Counted from the stretch's first letter, positions 1 through 9,739 are shown. The stretch is 64,000 nucleotides of DNA from Entomomonas sp945283395 (GCA_946480835.1 CAMLLC010000009.1:1-64000), one strand, 5' to 3'. Numbers and translations are program-made. Notes: generated by a model not told the origin, from the sequence alone.

Positions 1-1084
1 CTTTGTTGAATTTCTTTGCTCATAAAATCATTATAGAGTGAAATGATGTCTATGAGTCACACAGGTTATTATGTGTTAACCAGTTTCCTTTTTAAATCAT
101 TAGCTAAAATCCATTGTTAAATAAATGGTACTTAGCAGATCTTCAAAATTAATATCTTTGTTAGTTGATACTATATTCTATTGTAGTGCTATTTATTTTT
201 TGCTTTTTTCTGAACTTATTTATAATTAGTAAAGAAAGATTTTTCGATTTTATTTATTGATATAAAAGAGAGTTTATAAGTATTGTATAATAATAATCTG
301 TTTTATTTCTTTCCAATGTTATAGTTCTCCAGATTAGTCTTATATTTTTTAAGGTAAGTGAATAATTTTATTATAAAAAGTCTTAATGATGATAAAATGG
401 ATATAATGTTATTAATAACATTATATTGATAAATTAGTTTCTCAATAGAGTTGTTAGCAACTTTATATGTAATGGCTGATGATGTTTCTACAATTAAACG
501 TTTAAATTTGTACATAGCAGATGATAATCAGAATTAGGAGAGCAGATAATTTACTCATCAATAGTTTAATAATTTTCCTTTAATGATAGGAATCATGTTA
601 GTTAAAATTTCAGATTAAAAGTTAATATTGATTAGATTATTTGCTAATTCTATTGGTTAGCTTATTCGTTTTGTTAACAATTAGCTGAAGAAATAAAGAT
701 TTGCTTAGGAGTTTTAAAAGATTAACCAAAAGAATATGAAAAGGTTTTATAACATCATTATTTTTTGTTTGTAAAGTAAATGATAACCTTCGTTCTTTGT
801 TCATTAAGACAGGCTTTTTATTAACGAAGCTACCTAATTTATTATTGTTGCACTTGGCTAAATAAAATAAATTTAGCTTATTGGACACTAATGTAAACCA
901 ATATGATAGCATGATATTTTGATGAAATAATCACAAAATGAACTAGAAATAGTTATTTTTATCTAATAATAATTCTTGCTAGTTATGTTAGATAAAATAG
1001 TGATTAAGATGTTAATATATTGTTTAGTAATTAATTATTTAAATCTTTATTAGCAAGATTTAAATAGCTAGGAGAAATAACCTG
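1..1084. other. AT-rich region without a supported gene
   Basis: This stretch is extremely AT-rich. It holds two short minus-strand open frames, at 303-515 and 637-912. Neither has a convincing ribosome binding site or a recognisable domain, and I do not call them genes. The second has a fairly ordinary amino-acid mix and could be a decayed gene, but I cannot identify it. No RNA gene, repeat array or strong terminator stands out. Confidence 0.5.
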
Positions 1085-1897
1085 ATGGACCCTCAAAATT
1101 TGTTCAATGCAGTCGATAATGTTAGCTTACATTTCGCAAAAGACACCGATTTAACTGATGATGAAAAATGGATAATAACTGCTGGTGGTATATTTTCTAG
1201 TCTTGTAGGAGATAATCTTAATAGTATTGAAACAGGTCGCGGTAATGGAGAAATTAGAGAAGCTTTAAGGCGTAGTTGGCTTATTTCTGATCGCCCAACA
1301 TTTGAACAGGTAGTTATAAGATTAGCTACTTCTGATAAGAGGCAAATATATTTAAAGCGGCTGGAAATGATTAAGAAATTTTATGCAACTTTACAAAATA
1401 GTAATGCGGTTTGTAACTTTATGTCTAAAATGTCTTTTCGGTTTGCTTTAGATTGGTATCAAACTAGAACAAAAGAAGATTTGAAGAAAATTAATAAAGA
1501 ATTAGAGTTTGATAGAATTAAAATCAATAAGGGTAAAACCAATAGTGTTACAGACATGTTAGCTAAGGCGGGAGAATGGACTAAAGATCTAGAGAAAATA
1601 GGTGATTATCGAACCGTTAATAATTTATTAGGATGGGATGCGGTTGGCATTCTCAATATTGTGCGGTTTGCCACACAAGTAAATTATATTGATCGTGAAG
1701 AGTTTGTTAAATATGCAAGGCCCATTAAAAAACAAGTACAGGCAGCTTATAATAGTTGGAATGAATTTGTATTATCCTATGTTGTAGGCAGTTTAATATG
1801 GAAATATACAGAGGAAAGAGCGGCCCCCATTATTAGAGTAGCTCATATGTTTTTAACTGATAAGAAATCGCCTATACATTCTGTAAATTTTAAATAA
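1085..1897 (+). CDS. DUF1266 domain protein
   Basis: This is a 270-residue soluble protein with no signal peptide or membrane segment. The C-terminal half (about residues 125-255) looks like the DUF1266 (YbeR/YbeU) domain. A 'GWDAVGILNIVRFA' segment is followed by a helix around 'YARPIKKQVQAAYNSWNEF' and a 'YVVGSLIW' motif, matching the family pattern in which a W/R-rich helix precedes 'Y..W.E....Y..G...W'. The function of the family is unknown; members often sit in accessory DNA near secretion or contact-dependent systems. An AGGAG at 1071-1075, nine bases before the ATG, supports the start. It is a lone gene facing the dehydratase gene. The domain call rests on pattern memory, not a search. 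Confidence 0.65.
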   Translation: MDPQNLFNAVDNVSLHFAKDTDLTDDEKWIITAGGIFSSLVGDNLNSIETGRGNGEIREALRRSWLISDRPTFEQVVIRLATSDKRQIYLKRLEMIKKFYATLQNSNAVCNFMSKMSFRFALDWYQTRTKEDLKKINKELEFDRIKINKGKTNSVTDMLAKAGEWTKDLEKIGDYRTVNNLLGWDAVGILNIVRFATQVNYIDREEFVKYARPIKKQVQAAYNSWNEFVLSYVVGSLIWKYTEERAAPIIRVAHMFLTDKKSPIHSVNFK

Positions 1898-1985
1898 ATA
1901 TTTCCTTAGCATTAGGGTTAAATGGTCTTATTGAGTTGTTTAGTTGACAAAACTAGTGGTTTAGATGAAATAAATTTTTCTAACT

Positions 1986-2891
1986 TTACAGTAAGGCCAA
2001 TTGATCTAAGGTCATAGTAGCTCCGCCACAAACAATAACTAGTATGTTTACGTAATGTTTGAACTCAATTTTAGCTTCATATAAGCAAGCTAAACTTGCT
2101 CCACAAGCTGGTTCTACTAAAATTCTATGATCATCTAAAAAATTACGACAAGCATTTATTGCTTCTTCATCGGTAACCAAAAAGCTATTAATGGTCAATT
2201 CTTTTCTAACATTGACTGCTTGTTCACACACTTTTCTAGCTGCTAATGATGAGGCCACGCCACTTACCTTGCCTATATCTACTGGCTGATTTGCTTTAAT
2301 TGCTGCGTGATACGAAGCAGTGCCTTTGGTTTCAACAGCTATAATAGGAATGTCTGACCAATTATTACGTAGAAGCCCAATGGCAACACCTGCTAATAAA
2401 CCTCCGCCACCTACTGATAAAATGATGGCATCAGGTTTTAAGCCTGAAATGGCTATTTCATCTATTAGTGTAGCGTGCCCTGCCCATAAAAGGGGGTCAT
2501 CAAAAGGATGGATAAAGGCAGCATTGGCTGTGGTTATAGAGAGTGCGTAAGCATTAGCATCTTGCCATGATTCCCCTTCCACTATGACATCGGCTTGTTC
2601 TTGCTGAAGTAGTTTGATCGCTTGATGAGAAGTTGTTTTAGGTACAACTACCGTAACGGGTATATTAATACGGCGTCCTACATAGGCTACCGCTATCCCA
2701 GCATTTCCACCTGATGAAGAGATAAAACGTGTTGCTCCTCTTTTATGATACGCCAAGCAGGCAAAACTTATGCCTCGCAATTTGAAGGAGCCAGAAGGTT
2801 GGAGCGCCTCCATTTTTAACCAAACAGTGTGACCAGAAATAATACTTAAAGGTCTTGATTCTAAGAGCGGAGTATTAATGTGAAGCTGCAT
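1986..2891 (-). CDS. PLP-dependent serine/threonine dehydratase-like enzyme
   Basis: This 301-residue fold-type II PLP enzyme resembles the serine/threonine dehydratase (SDS/SDSL, TdcB-like) group. Residues 32-40 'PSGSFKLRG' carry the Schiff-base lysine (K37). 'SSSGGNAGIA' (58-67) is the substrate/PLP-phosphate loop, and 'SVGGGGLLAGV' in the middle is the glycine-rich loop binding the PLP phosphate. There is no C-terminal ACT regulatory domain, so it resembles the short catabolic enzymes rather than IlvA. The expected reaction is deamination of L-serine or L-threonine to pyruvate or 2-oxobutanoate, in the cytosol. The exact substrate cannot be read from the sequence. It is monocistronic, convergent with the DUF1266 gene. 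Confidence 0.8.
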   Translation of the reverse strand: MQLHINTPLLESRPLSIISGHTVWLKMEALQPSGSFKLRGISFACLAYHKRGATRFISSSGGNAGIAVAYVGRRINIPVTVVVPKTTSHQAIKLLQQEQADVIVEGESWQDANAYALSITTANAAFIHPFDDPLLWAGHATLIDEIAISGLKPDAIILSVGGGGLLAGVAIGLLRNNWSDIPIIAVETKGTASYHAAIKANQPVDIGKVSGVASSLAARKVCEQAVNVRKELTINSFLVTDEEAINACRNFLDDHRILVEPACGASLACLYEAKIEFKHYVNILVIVCGGATMTLDQLALL

Positions 2892-3440
2892 AACTTTTTC
2901 TATAAAAGGGCAATAAGTAATTAGCTACTTAAACTTAGCTTTTTTGTTAAAAAATAGCAAGAGGTGAAGAGATTCAATTAACTTATGTAAGTTTAGTTAA
3001 TGCGTTATAGTATTTTATTAACGTTGTTTACAGCATCATTAGTAGTTAATAATAGTACATTTTATAGAATATATGATTAAAAATTATTTCTAGTTCCCGC
3101 AAACTCTCTATGAAATTAACAATAAAAATGAATTTTTCATTTAACGGTAACTCACTAGATAAGCAAATTAATTATCATGGCAAAAATAAAAATTGGAGAT
3201 ATTATATTATCATTTATCAGTTGGTTAGCCTTGGGAAGATATAATTGGATATTGTTTCAGTCAACATTAGCTATAATGAGGCATTATCAACTGAAAAAAG
3301 TGGCAGATATATTCTGCAATAGTAAAGCACCTTATGGTTTTTTACTAATAAAGATAGAAAAAAGGAATACTGTGAAGGTTTATTATAACAACTGTAATTA
3401 TACTCGGGGCATAGATAATATCTATGCCCAAGCTCTGTGC
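2892..3440. other. Intergenic region, no supported gene
   Basis: This AT-rich DNA lies between the dehydratase start and the cold-shock gene end. A 104-codon plus-strand open frame at 3177-3491 has no ribosome binding site, a poor composition and runs antisense into the cold-shock gene, so I regard it as spurious. The only clear structure is the hairpin at 3407-3429. Confidence 0.5.
3407..3429 (-). terminator. Hairpin downstream of cold-shock gene
   Basis: A perfect 9-bp stem (GGGCATAGA / TCTATGCCC) with a five-base loop lies 11 bases beyond the stop of the minus-strand cold-shock gene. There is no strong U-run after it on either strand, so it may act as a weak terminator or as a 3'-end stabiliser. 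Confidence 0.5.
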
Positions 3441-3665
3441 CTATTCAGTTTCAGAAGAAGGAGGTTCAGGGATAATATTTTTTGCATGTAATCCCTTATT
3501 TCCCTGTTCAATTTCAAATAACACAGGTTGTCCCGCTTTAAGTGTTTTATAGCCCTCTACTTGAATAGATGAGTAGTGAACAAATAAGTCCTCGCTGTGT
3601 GTCTCTGAAGAAATGAAACCATAACCTTTGGTGTTATTGAACCATTTAACTTTGCCACGTAGCAT
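3441..3665 (-). CDS. Cold-shock domain protein
   Basis: This is a small OB-fold RNA/DNA-binding protein of the CspA family, acting as an RNA chaperone. RNP1-like 'KGYGFIS' and RNP2-like 'DLFVHYSSI' are both present, after an N-terminal 'GKVKWFNNTKGYG'. It carries a short acidic tail 'PEPPSSETE'. I place the start at the ATG at 3665 rather than the one six bases upstream, because AAGGA ends seven bases before 3665 but touches the upstream ATG. That gives 74 residues beginning MLRGKVKWF. It is more divergent than the second family member at 43078-43287 and may be a specialised or stationary-phase paralogue. Confidence 0.9.
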   Translation of the reverse strand: MLRGKVKWFNNTKGYGFISSETHSEDLFVHYSSIQVEGYKTLKAGQPVLFEIEQGNKGLHAKNIIPEPPSSETE

Positions 3666-4053
3666 ATACATCTTCCTTATGATTTATAAACGCTGATAAT
3701 AACAGCTTAATTAAGTAAGTTATCAAGAGTAGCAAGCAACTTACTTAGAAAGCGATTTCCAACTGTTAGCTATGTTATAGCTGTTATTATTATATAACGA
3801 ATTTATTAAGATTAAACGACTGTTTGGATGATTTTTTTCAAAAGTTATTTACTTATTTGAAATTACGATATTTTTTATAAAAAAGTAAACTAAGAACCTA
3901 TTATTTTAGAAAAATCAAAAATAAAATCTTTATAAAATACTAGTCAGCATAGTCAATTTATCTGTTATATCGTAAAATAACTTGCTTTTAAAGGTATACA
4001 AAACCTTAGATAGTCAGTACTATTATTTATTTAAAGTTTTTAGGAATAGTCAA
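3666..4053. other. Intergenic region upstream of dapA
   Basis: This is AT-rich, divergent upstream DNA shared by the cold-shock gene and dapA. I see no gene, stable RNA or strong operator palindrome here. Promoters for both flanking genes must lie in it, but AT richness makes -10 guesses unreliable. Confidence 0.4.
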
Positions 4054-4938
4054 ATGATCACAGGTAGTATAGTTGCATTAGTTACCCCTATGGATCGTGA
4101 AGGTAATGTCGATTGGGAGTGCCTTAGTAAACTAGTTGATTTTCACTTACAAGAGGGTACACATGCTATTGTAGCAGTAGGTACTTCTGGAGAGGCTTCT
4201 ACTTTAAAGTTCGAAACTGAGCATTTACAAGTTATTCGCCAAGTAGTAGATCAAGTAAATGGTCGTATTCCTGTTATAGCAGGAACTGGGGCTAATTCTA
4301 CCCATGAGGCGATTGATTGGACTAGAGCAGCCAAAGAAGTAGGTGCTGATGCTTGCTTATTAGTGGTTCCTTATTATAATAAACCTACACAAGAAGGCCT
4401 TTACTTACATTATAAGGCTGTTGCTGAGGCAGTAGCTATTCCTCAGATTCTCTATAATGTACCCTCAAGAACAGTATGTGATTTAAAAACGGAAACGGCT
4501 GTACGCTTATCAACGATCCCTAATATAATAGGTTTAAAAGATGCCACAGGAGATATAGCCAGAGGTAAGGCGCTAATAGATCAAGTAGCAAAAGATTTTG
4601 CTGTTTATTCAGGGGATGATGCAAGTGCTTTAGATTTGATTGCGTTAGGTGGTAAAGGTAATATTTCTGTTACCGCTAACGTAGCACCTCGACTCACTAG
4701 TGAACTTTGTACTGCTGCTTTAGCAGGGGATATTGTCAAAGCACAAGAAATTAATACATTGTTGGCTGATTTAAATAAGGCGCTTTTTCTAGAAACTAAT
4801 CCAATTCCAGTAAAATGGGCACTTCATGAGTTAGGGCTTATCCAAGAGGGAATACGTTTACCTTTAACGGTACTTAGCGAACAATATCATGAACAGGTAC
4901 GACAAGCTATGAGAGTAGCTGGTATTCTACCTAAATAA
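4054..4938 (+). CDS. dapA: 4-hydroxy-tetrahydrodipicolinate synthase
   Basis: This enzyme condenses pyruvate and aspartate semialdehyde, the first committed step of lysine and meso-diaminopimelate synthesis. It is a 294-residue TIM barrel. The active-site threonines lie in 'GTSGEAST', the catalytic tyrosine in 'YNVPSRT', and the Schiff-base lysine is K162 in 'GLKDATGD'. The open frame extends 24 codons further upstream, but the internal ATG at 4054 has AGGA eight bases before it and begins MITGSIVALVTPM, the family-typical N-terminus. It is followed by bamC at an 83-base gap, the conserved pseudomonad and enteric arrangement (E. coli dapA-bamC), so the two are probably co-transcribed. Confidence 0.97.
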   Translation: MITGSIVALVTPMDREGNVDWECLSKLVDFHLQEGTHAIVAVGTSGEASTLKFETEHLQVIRQVVDQVNGRIPVIAGTGANSTHEAIDWTRAAKEVGADACLLVVPYYNKPTQEGLYLHYKAVAEAVAIPQILYNVPSRTVCDLKTETAVRLSTIPNIIGLKDATGDIARGKALIDQVAKDFAVYSGDDASALDLIALGGKGNISVTANVAPRLTSELCTAALAGDIVKAQEINTLLADLNKALFLETNPIPVKWALHELGLIQEGIRLPLTVLSEQYHEQVRQAMRVAGILPK

Positions 4939-5021
4939 GATTTGATTATGATTAAACATAGCCCAATAGAACTAGTAGTCTCAGCTATAACGCCGAGTAA
5001 ATGTGTAAGGAGTTTGAAGCC

Positions 5022-6143
5022 ATGAGACAGTTGGTCAAATTTGTTGTTATTGGCGTGGTTATTTCTACTAATAATGGTTGTGGTTGGTTATGGGGTGAAA
5101 AAGGCTATTTTAGGGATAGATCTAATGACTATTTGAATGCTAAGCAAACGCCTCAAATGACCGTACCTATTGATTTACAAAATAATACTAAGCCATTAGA
5201 TCCACTTTATCCTATTCCAGTAAATGTAGCTAATTCAACAGCGGGTAAGGATTTTGAAGTCCCTCGTCCAGTACCATTACAAGTGGTTAGTGAAAATAGA
5301 ACATTTAGTTTGCAAAATAGCAAAGGCATACAATGGTTTATTGCTCAGCAACCACCTTCACAAGTCTATCCACAAGTTTCTCAGTATTTTCAACAAGCGG
5401 GTTTTCATATTGATATGAGTCGACCTGAAACGGGTGAATTTACTACTACTTGGGTTAAACCTAAAACTTTAACAGCAATGCTGTCTAATAGGCTTCTTGC
5501 TGTTGATAATAAGCTTATTAATCAGGAATTTAGAGTCAGAGTTAGGGTTGAACCAGGCGTTCAATCTAATACTAGTGAAGTATATGCTTTAGTGATGGCA
5601 CGTCCAGCAAATATTGAGATAGCATCAGATTGGCCAGCTAAGTCTCAGAATTTAGCAGTAGAATCTGTGTTACTTGATGAGTTAATGGCTAATATGTCTA
5701 ATATTCAGGATACTAGCACTTCGGTATCATTATTAACTGATAGTAAAACCGTAACTCCTACCACTATAGCCATTTTAACTAAAAATGAGCAGAATCAACC
5801 TATATTATCTATGCATGGTGACTTTGACTTGGTATGGGCTCGAGTAGAACGTGCTATTACTACGGCTAATATCAAAATTGATGATATGGATCGTAGTACA
5901 GGGTCGTATTACATTAATCTTTCTGAAAAGGCTGATAGTACTGATAGCAGAGGTTTTTTTAAACGATTATTTAGTAGTGACTCTCAGGCAGCTAGAGATG
6001 CTAGAGCTGAACGTTATATCATTTGTTTAGTGCAACAAGGGGATACTTTACAAATTGCTGTTAAAAACGTTCGAGATAATAAACCAGTTGCTAAAGATAA
6101 AGCAGAAACTATCCTTAAACAAATTAGGGATAATATGAATTAA
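5022..6143 (+). CDS. bamC: Outer membrane assembly lipoprotein BamC
   Basis: This is a lipoprotein of the BAM complex that inserts beta-barrel proteins into the outer membrane (373 residues). After a short hydrophobic leader there is a cysteine in 'NNGCGW'. The lipobox is poor (NNGC rather than LAGC), but the position after about 20 residues fits. The mature protein has the extended N-terminal region and two helix-grip domains expected of NlpB/BamC. I chose the ATG at 5022 over one at 5001 because AGGAG (5008-5012) sits nine bases before it and the leader then starts MRQLVKF. The dapA-bamC-purC order strongly supports the identity. Confidence 0.9.
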   Translation: MRQLVKFVVIGVVISTNNGCGWLWGEKGYFRDRSNDYLNAKQTPQMTVPIDLQNNTKPLDPLYPIPVNVANSTAGKDFEVPRPVPLQVVSENRTFSLQNSKGIQWFIAQQPPSQVYPQVSQYFQQAGFHIDMSRPETGEFTTTWVKPKTLTAMLSNRLLAVDNKLINQEFRVRVRVEPGVQSNTSEVYALVMARPANIEIASDWPAKSQNLAVESVLLDELMANMSNIQDTSTSVSLLTDSKTVTPTTIAILTKNEQNQPILSMHGDFDLVWARVERAITTANIKIDDMDRSTGSYYINLSEKADSTDSRGFFKRLFSSDSQAARDARAERYIICLVQQGDTLQIAVKNVRDNKPVAKDKAETILKQIRDNMN

Positions 6144-6180
6144 AATCCTGTTGGATTTTAACCTATTAAGAGTAAATTAG

Positions 6181-6891
6181 ATGGAAAAGCGCGAAGAAAT
6201 TTATCGAGGTAAAGCTAAAACAGTATTTGCAACTAACGATGCAGATAAGTTAATACTTTATTTTCGTGACGATACATCCATGTTAGATGGACAAAAAATA
6301 GAGCAGCTAGAACGTAAGGGTGAGATAAATAATAGATTTAATGCATTTATCATGCAAAAATTAGAAGATGCAAATATTCCTACCCAATTTGATACCTTAT
6401 TATCTACTAATGAGTCTATAGTTAAAAAACTCCAAATGATCCCCGTTGAGTGTGTGGTACGTAATTATGCTGCGGGTAGTTTAGTACGTCGATTAGGAGT
6501 TGAGGAAGGAGTTGCTCTTGAACCACCTATTTTTGAACTGTTTTTAAAAAATGATAAGCTCCATGATCCTATCATCAATGAGAGTGTTGCTATTACTTTT
6601 AGATGGGCTTCTCTCGAGCAACTGACACGTATGAAAGAACTTGCTTTACAAGTCAATGAAGTATTAACAAAGCTTTTTGATAAGGCTGGCTTAATATTAG
6701 TAGATTTTAAATTAGAATTTGGTTTATTCCATGGTGAAATAGTGTTAGGTGATGAATTTAGTCCGGATGGGGCTAGATTATGGGATAAAGAAACTCATAA
6801 GAAATTAGATAAAGATCGTTTCCGCCAAGGGCTAGGAGAGGTAGTTGAAGGTTACATCGAAGTGGCTAATAGGTTAGGCGTACCTTTATAG
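6181..6891 (+). CDS. purC: SAICAR synthetase
   Basis: This is phosphoribosylaminoimidazole-succinocarboxamide synthase of de novo purine synthesis, joining aspartate to CAIR with ATP. It has 236 residues, the standard bacterial length. Family signatures are visible: 'YRGKAKTVF' near the N-terminus, 'VECVVRNYAAGSL' (about 88-100), 'LVDFKLEFG' and 'GDEFSPDGARLWD' near the C-terminus. It lies 37 bases after bamC, probably in the same transcript, and is followed by a clear terminator. Confidence 0.97.
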   Translation: MEKREEIYRGKAKTVFATNDADKLILYFRDDTSMLDGQKIEQLERKGEINNRFNAFIMQKLEDANIPTQFDTLLSTNESIVKKLQMIPVECVVRNYAAGSLVRRLGVEEGVALEPPIFELFLKNDKLHDPIINESVAITFRWASLEQLTRMKELALQVNEVLTKLFDKAGLILVDFKLEFGLFHGEIVLGDEFSPDGARLWDKETHKKLDKDRFRQGLGEVVEGYIEVANRLGVPL

Positions 6892-7205
6892 CATTAGTTG
6901 TTTTTTAAAAGGTTACGCAAGCTAATTTGCATAGCCTTTTTTTAATGGGCTCAAGTTATTTTAAAAAATTTTACTTTTGAATAAAGTTTGCCATTTGTTA
7001 TTACAATATTAACTTAATAAGGTTTTAGTCAAAATGAAAAGGCTTATTTAATGACGAAGCTAAATATTGACGCTGTGAATAATATATAAAAGATTAAATT
7101 TAGAGGATTAATCCCACATTGTAAGGCTTGCTATACGGGATAGTTAATTGTAACTAGTCGTTAAGTTATTGTGAAAAAGAGTATTAACTAATTGGAGACT
7201 TAGTG
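6892..7205. other. Intergenic region between purC and proC
   Basis: It contains the purC terminator and about 260 bases of AT-rich DNA leading to proC. No further gene or structure is evident. Confidence 0.5.
6909..6943 (+). terminator. Intrinsic terminator after purC
   Basis: An imperfect 12-bp stem (AAGGTTACGCAA with TTGCATAGCCTT, one mismatch and one G-T pair) is followed by a run of seven T residues, 17 bases after the purC stop. Confidence 0.85.
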
Positions 7206-8021
7206 GTGGATAAAAAAATTGGCTTTATTGGGGCTGGTAATATGGGTGGAGCTATTATAGCTGGCCTACTCAAGAGCAATAAAGTAGCGGCTACTAATAT
7301 TTATGCGATAAATCACAGCCTTCAAAGTGTACAAAATTTAGTAAATACCTTTGGTATTAATAAGGTTGCAAGTATTGCAGAAATAGCAAAAATCAGTGAT
7401 ATGTTAGTAATAGGCGTCAAACCAAAAGATGTTGCTAAAGTGTTAGGTGAAGCAGCACACAGTTTGAGTCAACATACTGTGATTATTTCTATAGCAGCTG
7501 GAGTTACTTTAGCCAACTTAGAAAAATTAGTTGCGTCTAAGCATAAAATAGTACGGGTTATGCCTAATACTCCTTCATTAGTGGGAGCGGGTATGAGCTC
7601 TATTACTCCTAATGAATTGCTTACTGAGCAAGAGCTGGCAGATGTAATGACAATCTTTAATAGTTTAGGAAAAGCTGAGATAGTTCCAGAAAGTATGATT
7701 GATGCTGTAGTAGGGGTAAGTGGTTCCTCCCCTGCTTATATTTTTATGTTAATTGAGGCAATGGCTGATGGAGCCGTATTGGGCGGTATGCCACGGCAAC
7801 AAGCTTATACCTTTGCTGCTCAGGCAGTATTAGGCTCTGCTAAAATGGTGTTAGAAACAGACAAGCATGTAGCTGAGTTAAAAGATATGGTATGTTCGCC
7901 AGCAGGCACTACTATTGAAGCAGTCAAAACACTGGAAAGTAGAGGATTTAGAGCGGCTATTATTGAAGCAATGAAGAGTTGCATGGATAAATCCGCTGCT
8001 ATGTCAAAAAATTCTAAATAA
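7206..8021 (+). CDS. proC: Pyrroline-5-carboxylate reductase
   Basis: This enzyme performs the last step of proline synthesis, NAD(P)H-dependent reduction of pyrroline-5-carboxylate. 'IGFIGAGNMGGAIIAG' at the N-terminus is the dinucleotide-binding Rossmann motif. 'GVSGSSPAYIFMLIEAMADG' (middle) and 'MVCSPAGTTIEAVKTLE' (C-terminal) are the conserved ProC dimerisation and active-site segments. Two tandem GTG codons could start it, at 7203 and 7206. GGAG at 7194-7197 is five and eight bases away respectively, which favours 7206 (271 residues). The usual pseudomonad neighbour YggS is absent here, so the gene stands alone. Confidence 0.95.
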   Translation: MDKKIGFIGAGNMGGAIIAGLLKSNKVAATNIYAINHSLQSVQNLVNTFGINKVASIAEIAKISDMLVIGVKPKDVAKVLGEAAHSLSQHTVIISIAAGVTLANLEKLVASKHKIVRVMPNTPSLVGAGMSSITPNELLTEQELADVMTIFNSLGKAEIVPESMIDAVVGVSGSSPAYIFMLIEAMADGAVLGGMPRQQAYTFAAQAVLGSAKMVLETDKHVAELKDMVCSPAGTTIEAVKTLESRGFRAAIIEAMKSCMDKSAAMSKNSK

Positions 8022-8096
8022 AATTAACAAACTATTATACAGGCTAATGATAAACTAGCCTGCTCATTTTGTTGGAAGGTAATAAGAGTTTTAGTT

Positions 8097-9017
8097 ATGT
8101 GGTTTAGAAATTTATTAGTTTATCGTTTAAGTGAATCTTTTCGCTTAAGTGAAGAAGAGTTGATAAAGGCACTCCAAAGTAAAAAAGCTAAGCCTTGCAC
8201 CCATCAAGAATTAGCTACTTTTGGTTTTGTAGCTCCTTTTGGTAAGGGTGAAGATGCCCCATTAGTTCATGTTAGCCATGGTTTTTATCTAATTGCAGCT
8301 CGAAAAGAGGAAAGATTACTACCGACAATTGTTATAAAGGAAGCGTTACAGGATAAAGTGGAGGAAATAGAGTTAAGAGATAATCGTAAAGTTTATAAGA
8401 AGGAAAAAGATCAGTTAAAAGATGAGATTATCCAGACTTTGTTACCTAGAGCTTTTAGCCGTAAGCGTGTTATTTATGCAGCTATTGCTCCAAAATTAGG
8501 TCTTATTTTTGTTGATAGCACCAGTACTCATAAAGCTGAGGAATTACTTTCCGCTTTGCGCGAGGCAGTAGGCTCATTACCTGTTAGGCCGTTGACTGTT
8601 AAAATTGCTCCTAACGCCACTTTAACTAATTGGGTTAAAAGCCAACAAGCTGCCCAAGGCTTACATATTTTAGAAGACTGTGAGTTAAGAGATAGTCATG
8701 AGGATGGTGGAATTATTCGTTGTAAAAGGCAAGATCTTACTTCGGAAGAGATTCAAATACACCTTAAATCTGGTAAATTAGTTACTCAGTTAGCTTTAGC
8801 TTGGCAAGATAAATTAACCTTTATGTTGGATGATAAGCTGACTATCAAACGTCTTAAATTTGAAGATTTATTGCAGGAAGAAGCCGATAATGAAGGTGGA
8901 GATGATGCAGCTAGCCAGTTTGATGCGAGTTTTACACTTATGATGTTAACTTTAACAGAGTTTGTCCCATCGTTATTAACCTGTTTAGGTGGGGAAGAAA
9001 CTCCTCAAGGAAGATAA
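8097..9017 (+). CDS. rdgC: Recombination-associated protein RdgC
   Basis: This is a ring-forming nucleoid-associated DNA-binding protein that restrains RecA-promoted recombination. It has 306 residues, the usual length. The start MWFRNLLVYRL is the hallmark of the family, followed by 'ATFGFVAPFGKGEDAPLVH' and a C-terminal 'FDASFTLMMLTLTEFVPSL' segment. It lies 11 bases before mtnN, so the two are probably co-transcribed. The ribosome binding site is weak. Confidence 0.95.
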   Translation: MWFRNLLVYRLSESFRLSEEELIKALQSKKAKPCTHQELATFGFVAPFGKGEDAPLVHVSHGFYLIAARKEERLLPTIVIKEALQDKVEEIELRDNRKVYKKEKDQLKDEIIQTLLPRAFSRKRVIYAAIAPKLGLIFVDSTSTHKAEELLSALREAVGSLPVRPLTVKIAPNATLTNWVKSQQAAQGLHILEDCELRDSHEDGGIIRCKRQDLTSEEIQIHLKSGKLVTQLALAWQDKLTFMLDDKLTIKRLKFEDLLQEEADNEGGDDAASQFDASFTLMMLTLTEFVPSLLTCLGGEETPQGR

Positions 9018-9028
9018 GGTTAGATATA

Positions 9029-9739
9029 ATGGCGAAACAGTTTGTTGATATAGCCATTATTGGGGCTATGAAGGAAGAAGTCGAGGCATTACTGGGCTAT
9101 TTAGTAGATATAAGATGTTATCAATATCTTCAAACTCAATGTTATGTAGGGAAGCTAGTTGATAAAACAGTAGTAGTCTTTCAGTCTGGCGTGGGAAAAG
9201 TCGCTGCTGCTTTAGCGACAGCTTTTGTAATAGAACATTTCTCAGCTAAAGCTATTATCAATATAGGTTCTGCTGGAGGGCTTGACCCTCTTTTATATAT
9301 TGGCGATATAGTAGTGTCTAGTGAAGTAGTGTATCATGATGTGGATGTTACCTTGGCAGGCTTTAAATATGGACAAGTGGCTAATATGCCACTCACCTTT
9401 ACTGCTGATGCTCAATTAGTCGCTTTCGCTAAGCGAGCCGTTAATCAATTAACTGACCGTAAGGTAAAAATAGGTCTTATAGGCTCGGGCGATATTTTTA
9501 TGTCTGATCCTGAGGCCGTTGAGCGAGTAATTAAGCATTTTCCTCATATAATGGCGGTAGATATGGAAGCAGCCGCTATAGGTCATACTTGTTATCTTTA
9601 TAACTGTCCATTTGTAGTTATTAGAGCTATTTCTGATAAGGTGATGGATGAGTTTAATAAAGTAGATTTTTTTACATTTTTAACCACTGCTGCCAAAAAT
9701 TCTGCTGCCATTGTATTTGAAATGATTAAGTCCCTTTAA
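9029..9739 (+). CDS. mtnN: 5'-methylthioadenosine/S-adenosylhomocysteine nucleosidase
   Basis: This is a purine nucleosidase of the PNP/UDP family (236 residues) that cleaves MTA and SAH, linking methionine salvage and removal of SAM by-products. Recognisable elements are the N-terminal 'IIGAMKEEVEALL', the ribose/phosphate loop 'FQSGVGKVAAALAT', the 'NIGSAGGL' turn, 'AVDMEAAAIGHTCY' with the substrate-contacting Met-Glu, and catalytic Asp in 'RAISDK'. It lies 11 bases after rdgC. The stop codon is embedded in the loop of its own terminator. Confidence 0.93.
   Translation: MAKQFVDIAIIGAMKEEVEALLGYLVDIRCYQYLQTQCYVGKLVDKTVVVFQSGVGKVAAALATAFVIEHFSAKAIINIGSAGGLDPLLYIGDIVVSSEVVYHDVDVTLAGFKYGQVANMPLTFTADAQLVAFAKRAVNQLTDRKVKIGLIGSGDIFMSDPEAVERVIKHFPHIMAVDMEAAAIGHTCYLYNCPFVVIRAISDKVMDEFNKVDFFTFLTTAAKNSAAIVFEMIKSL

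Noticed and set aside
303..912. Two short minus-strand open frames (303-515 and 637-912)
   Set aside because: No ribosome binding site, no recognisable domain, and location in very AT-rich DNA where chance frames are common.
3177..3491. A 104-codon plus-strand frame ahead of the cold-shock gene
   Set aside because: It lacks a ribosome binding site and runs antisense through the cold-shock gene's terminator and 3' end, with implausible composition.
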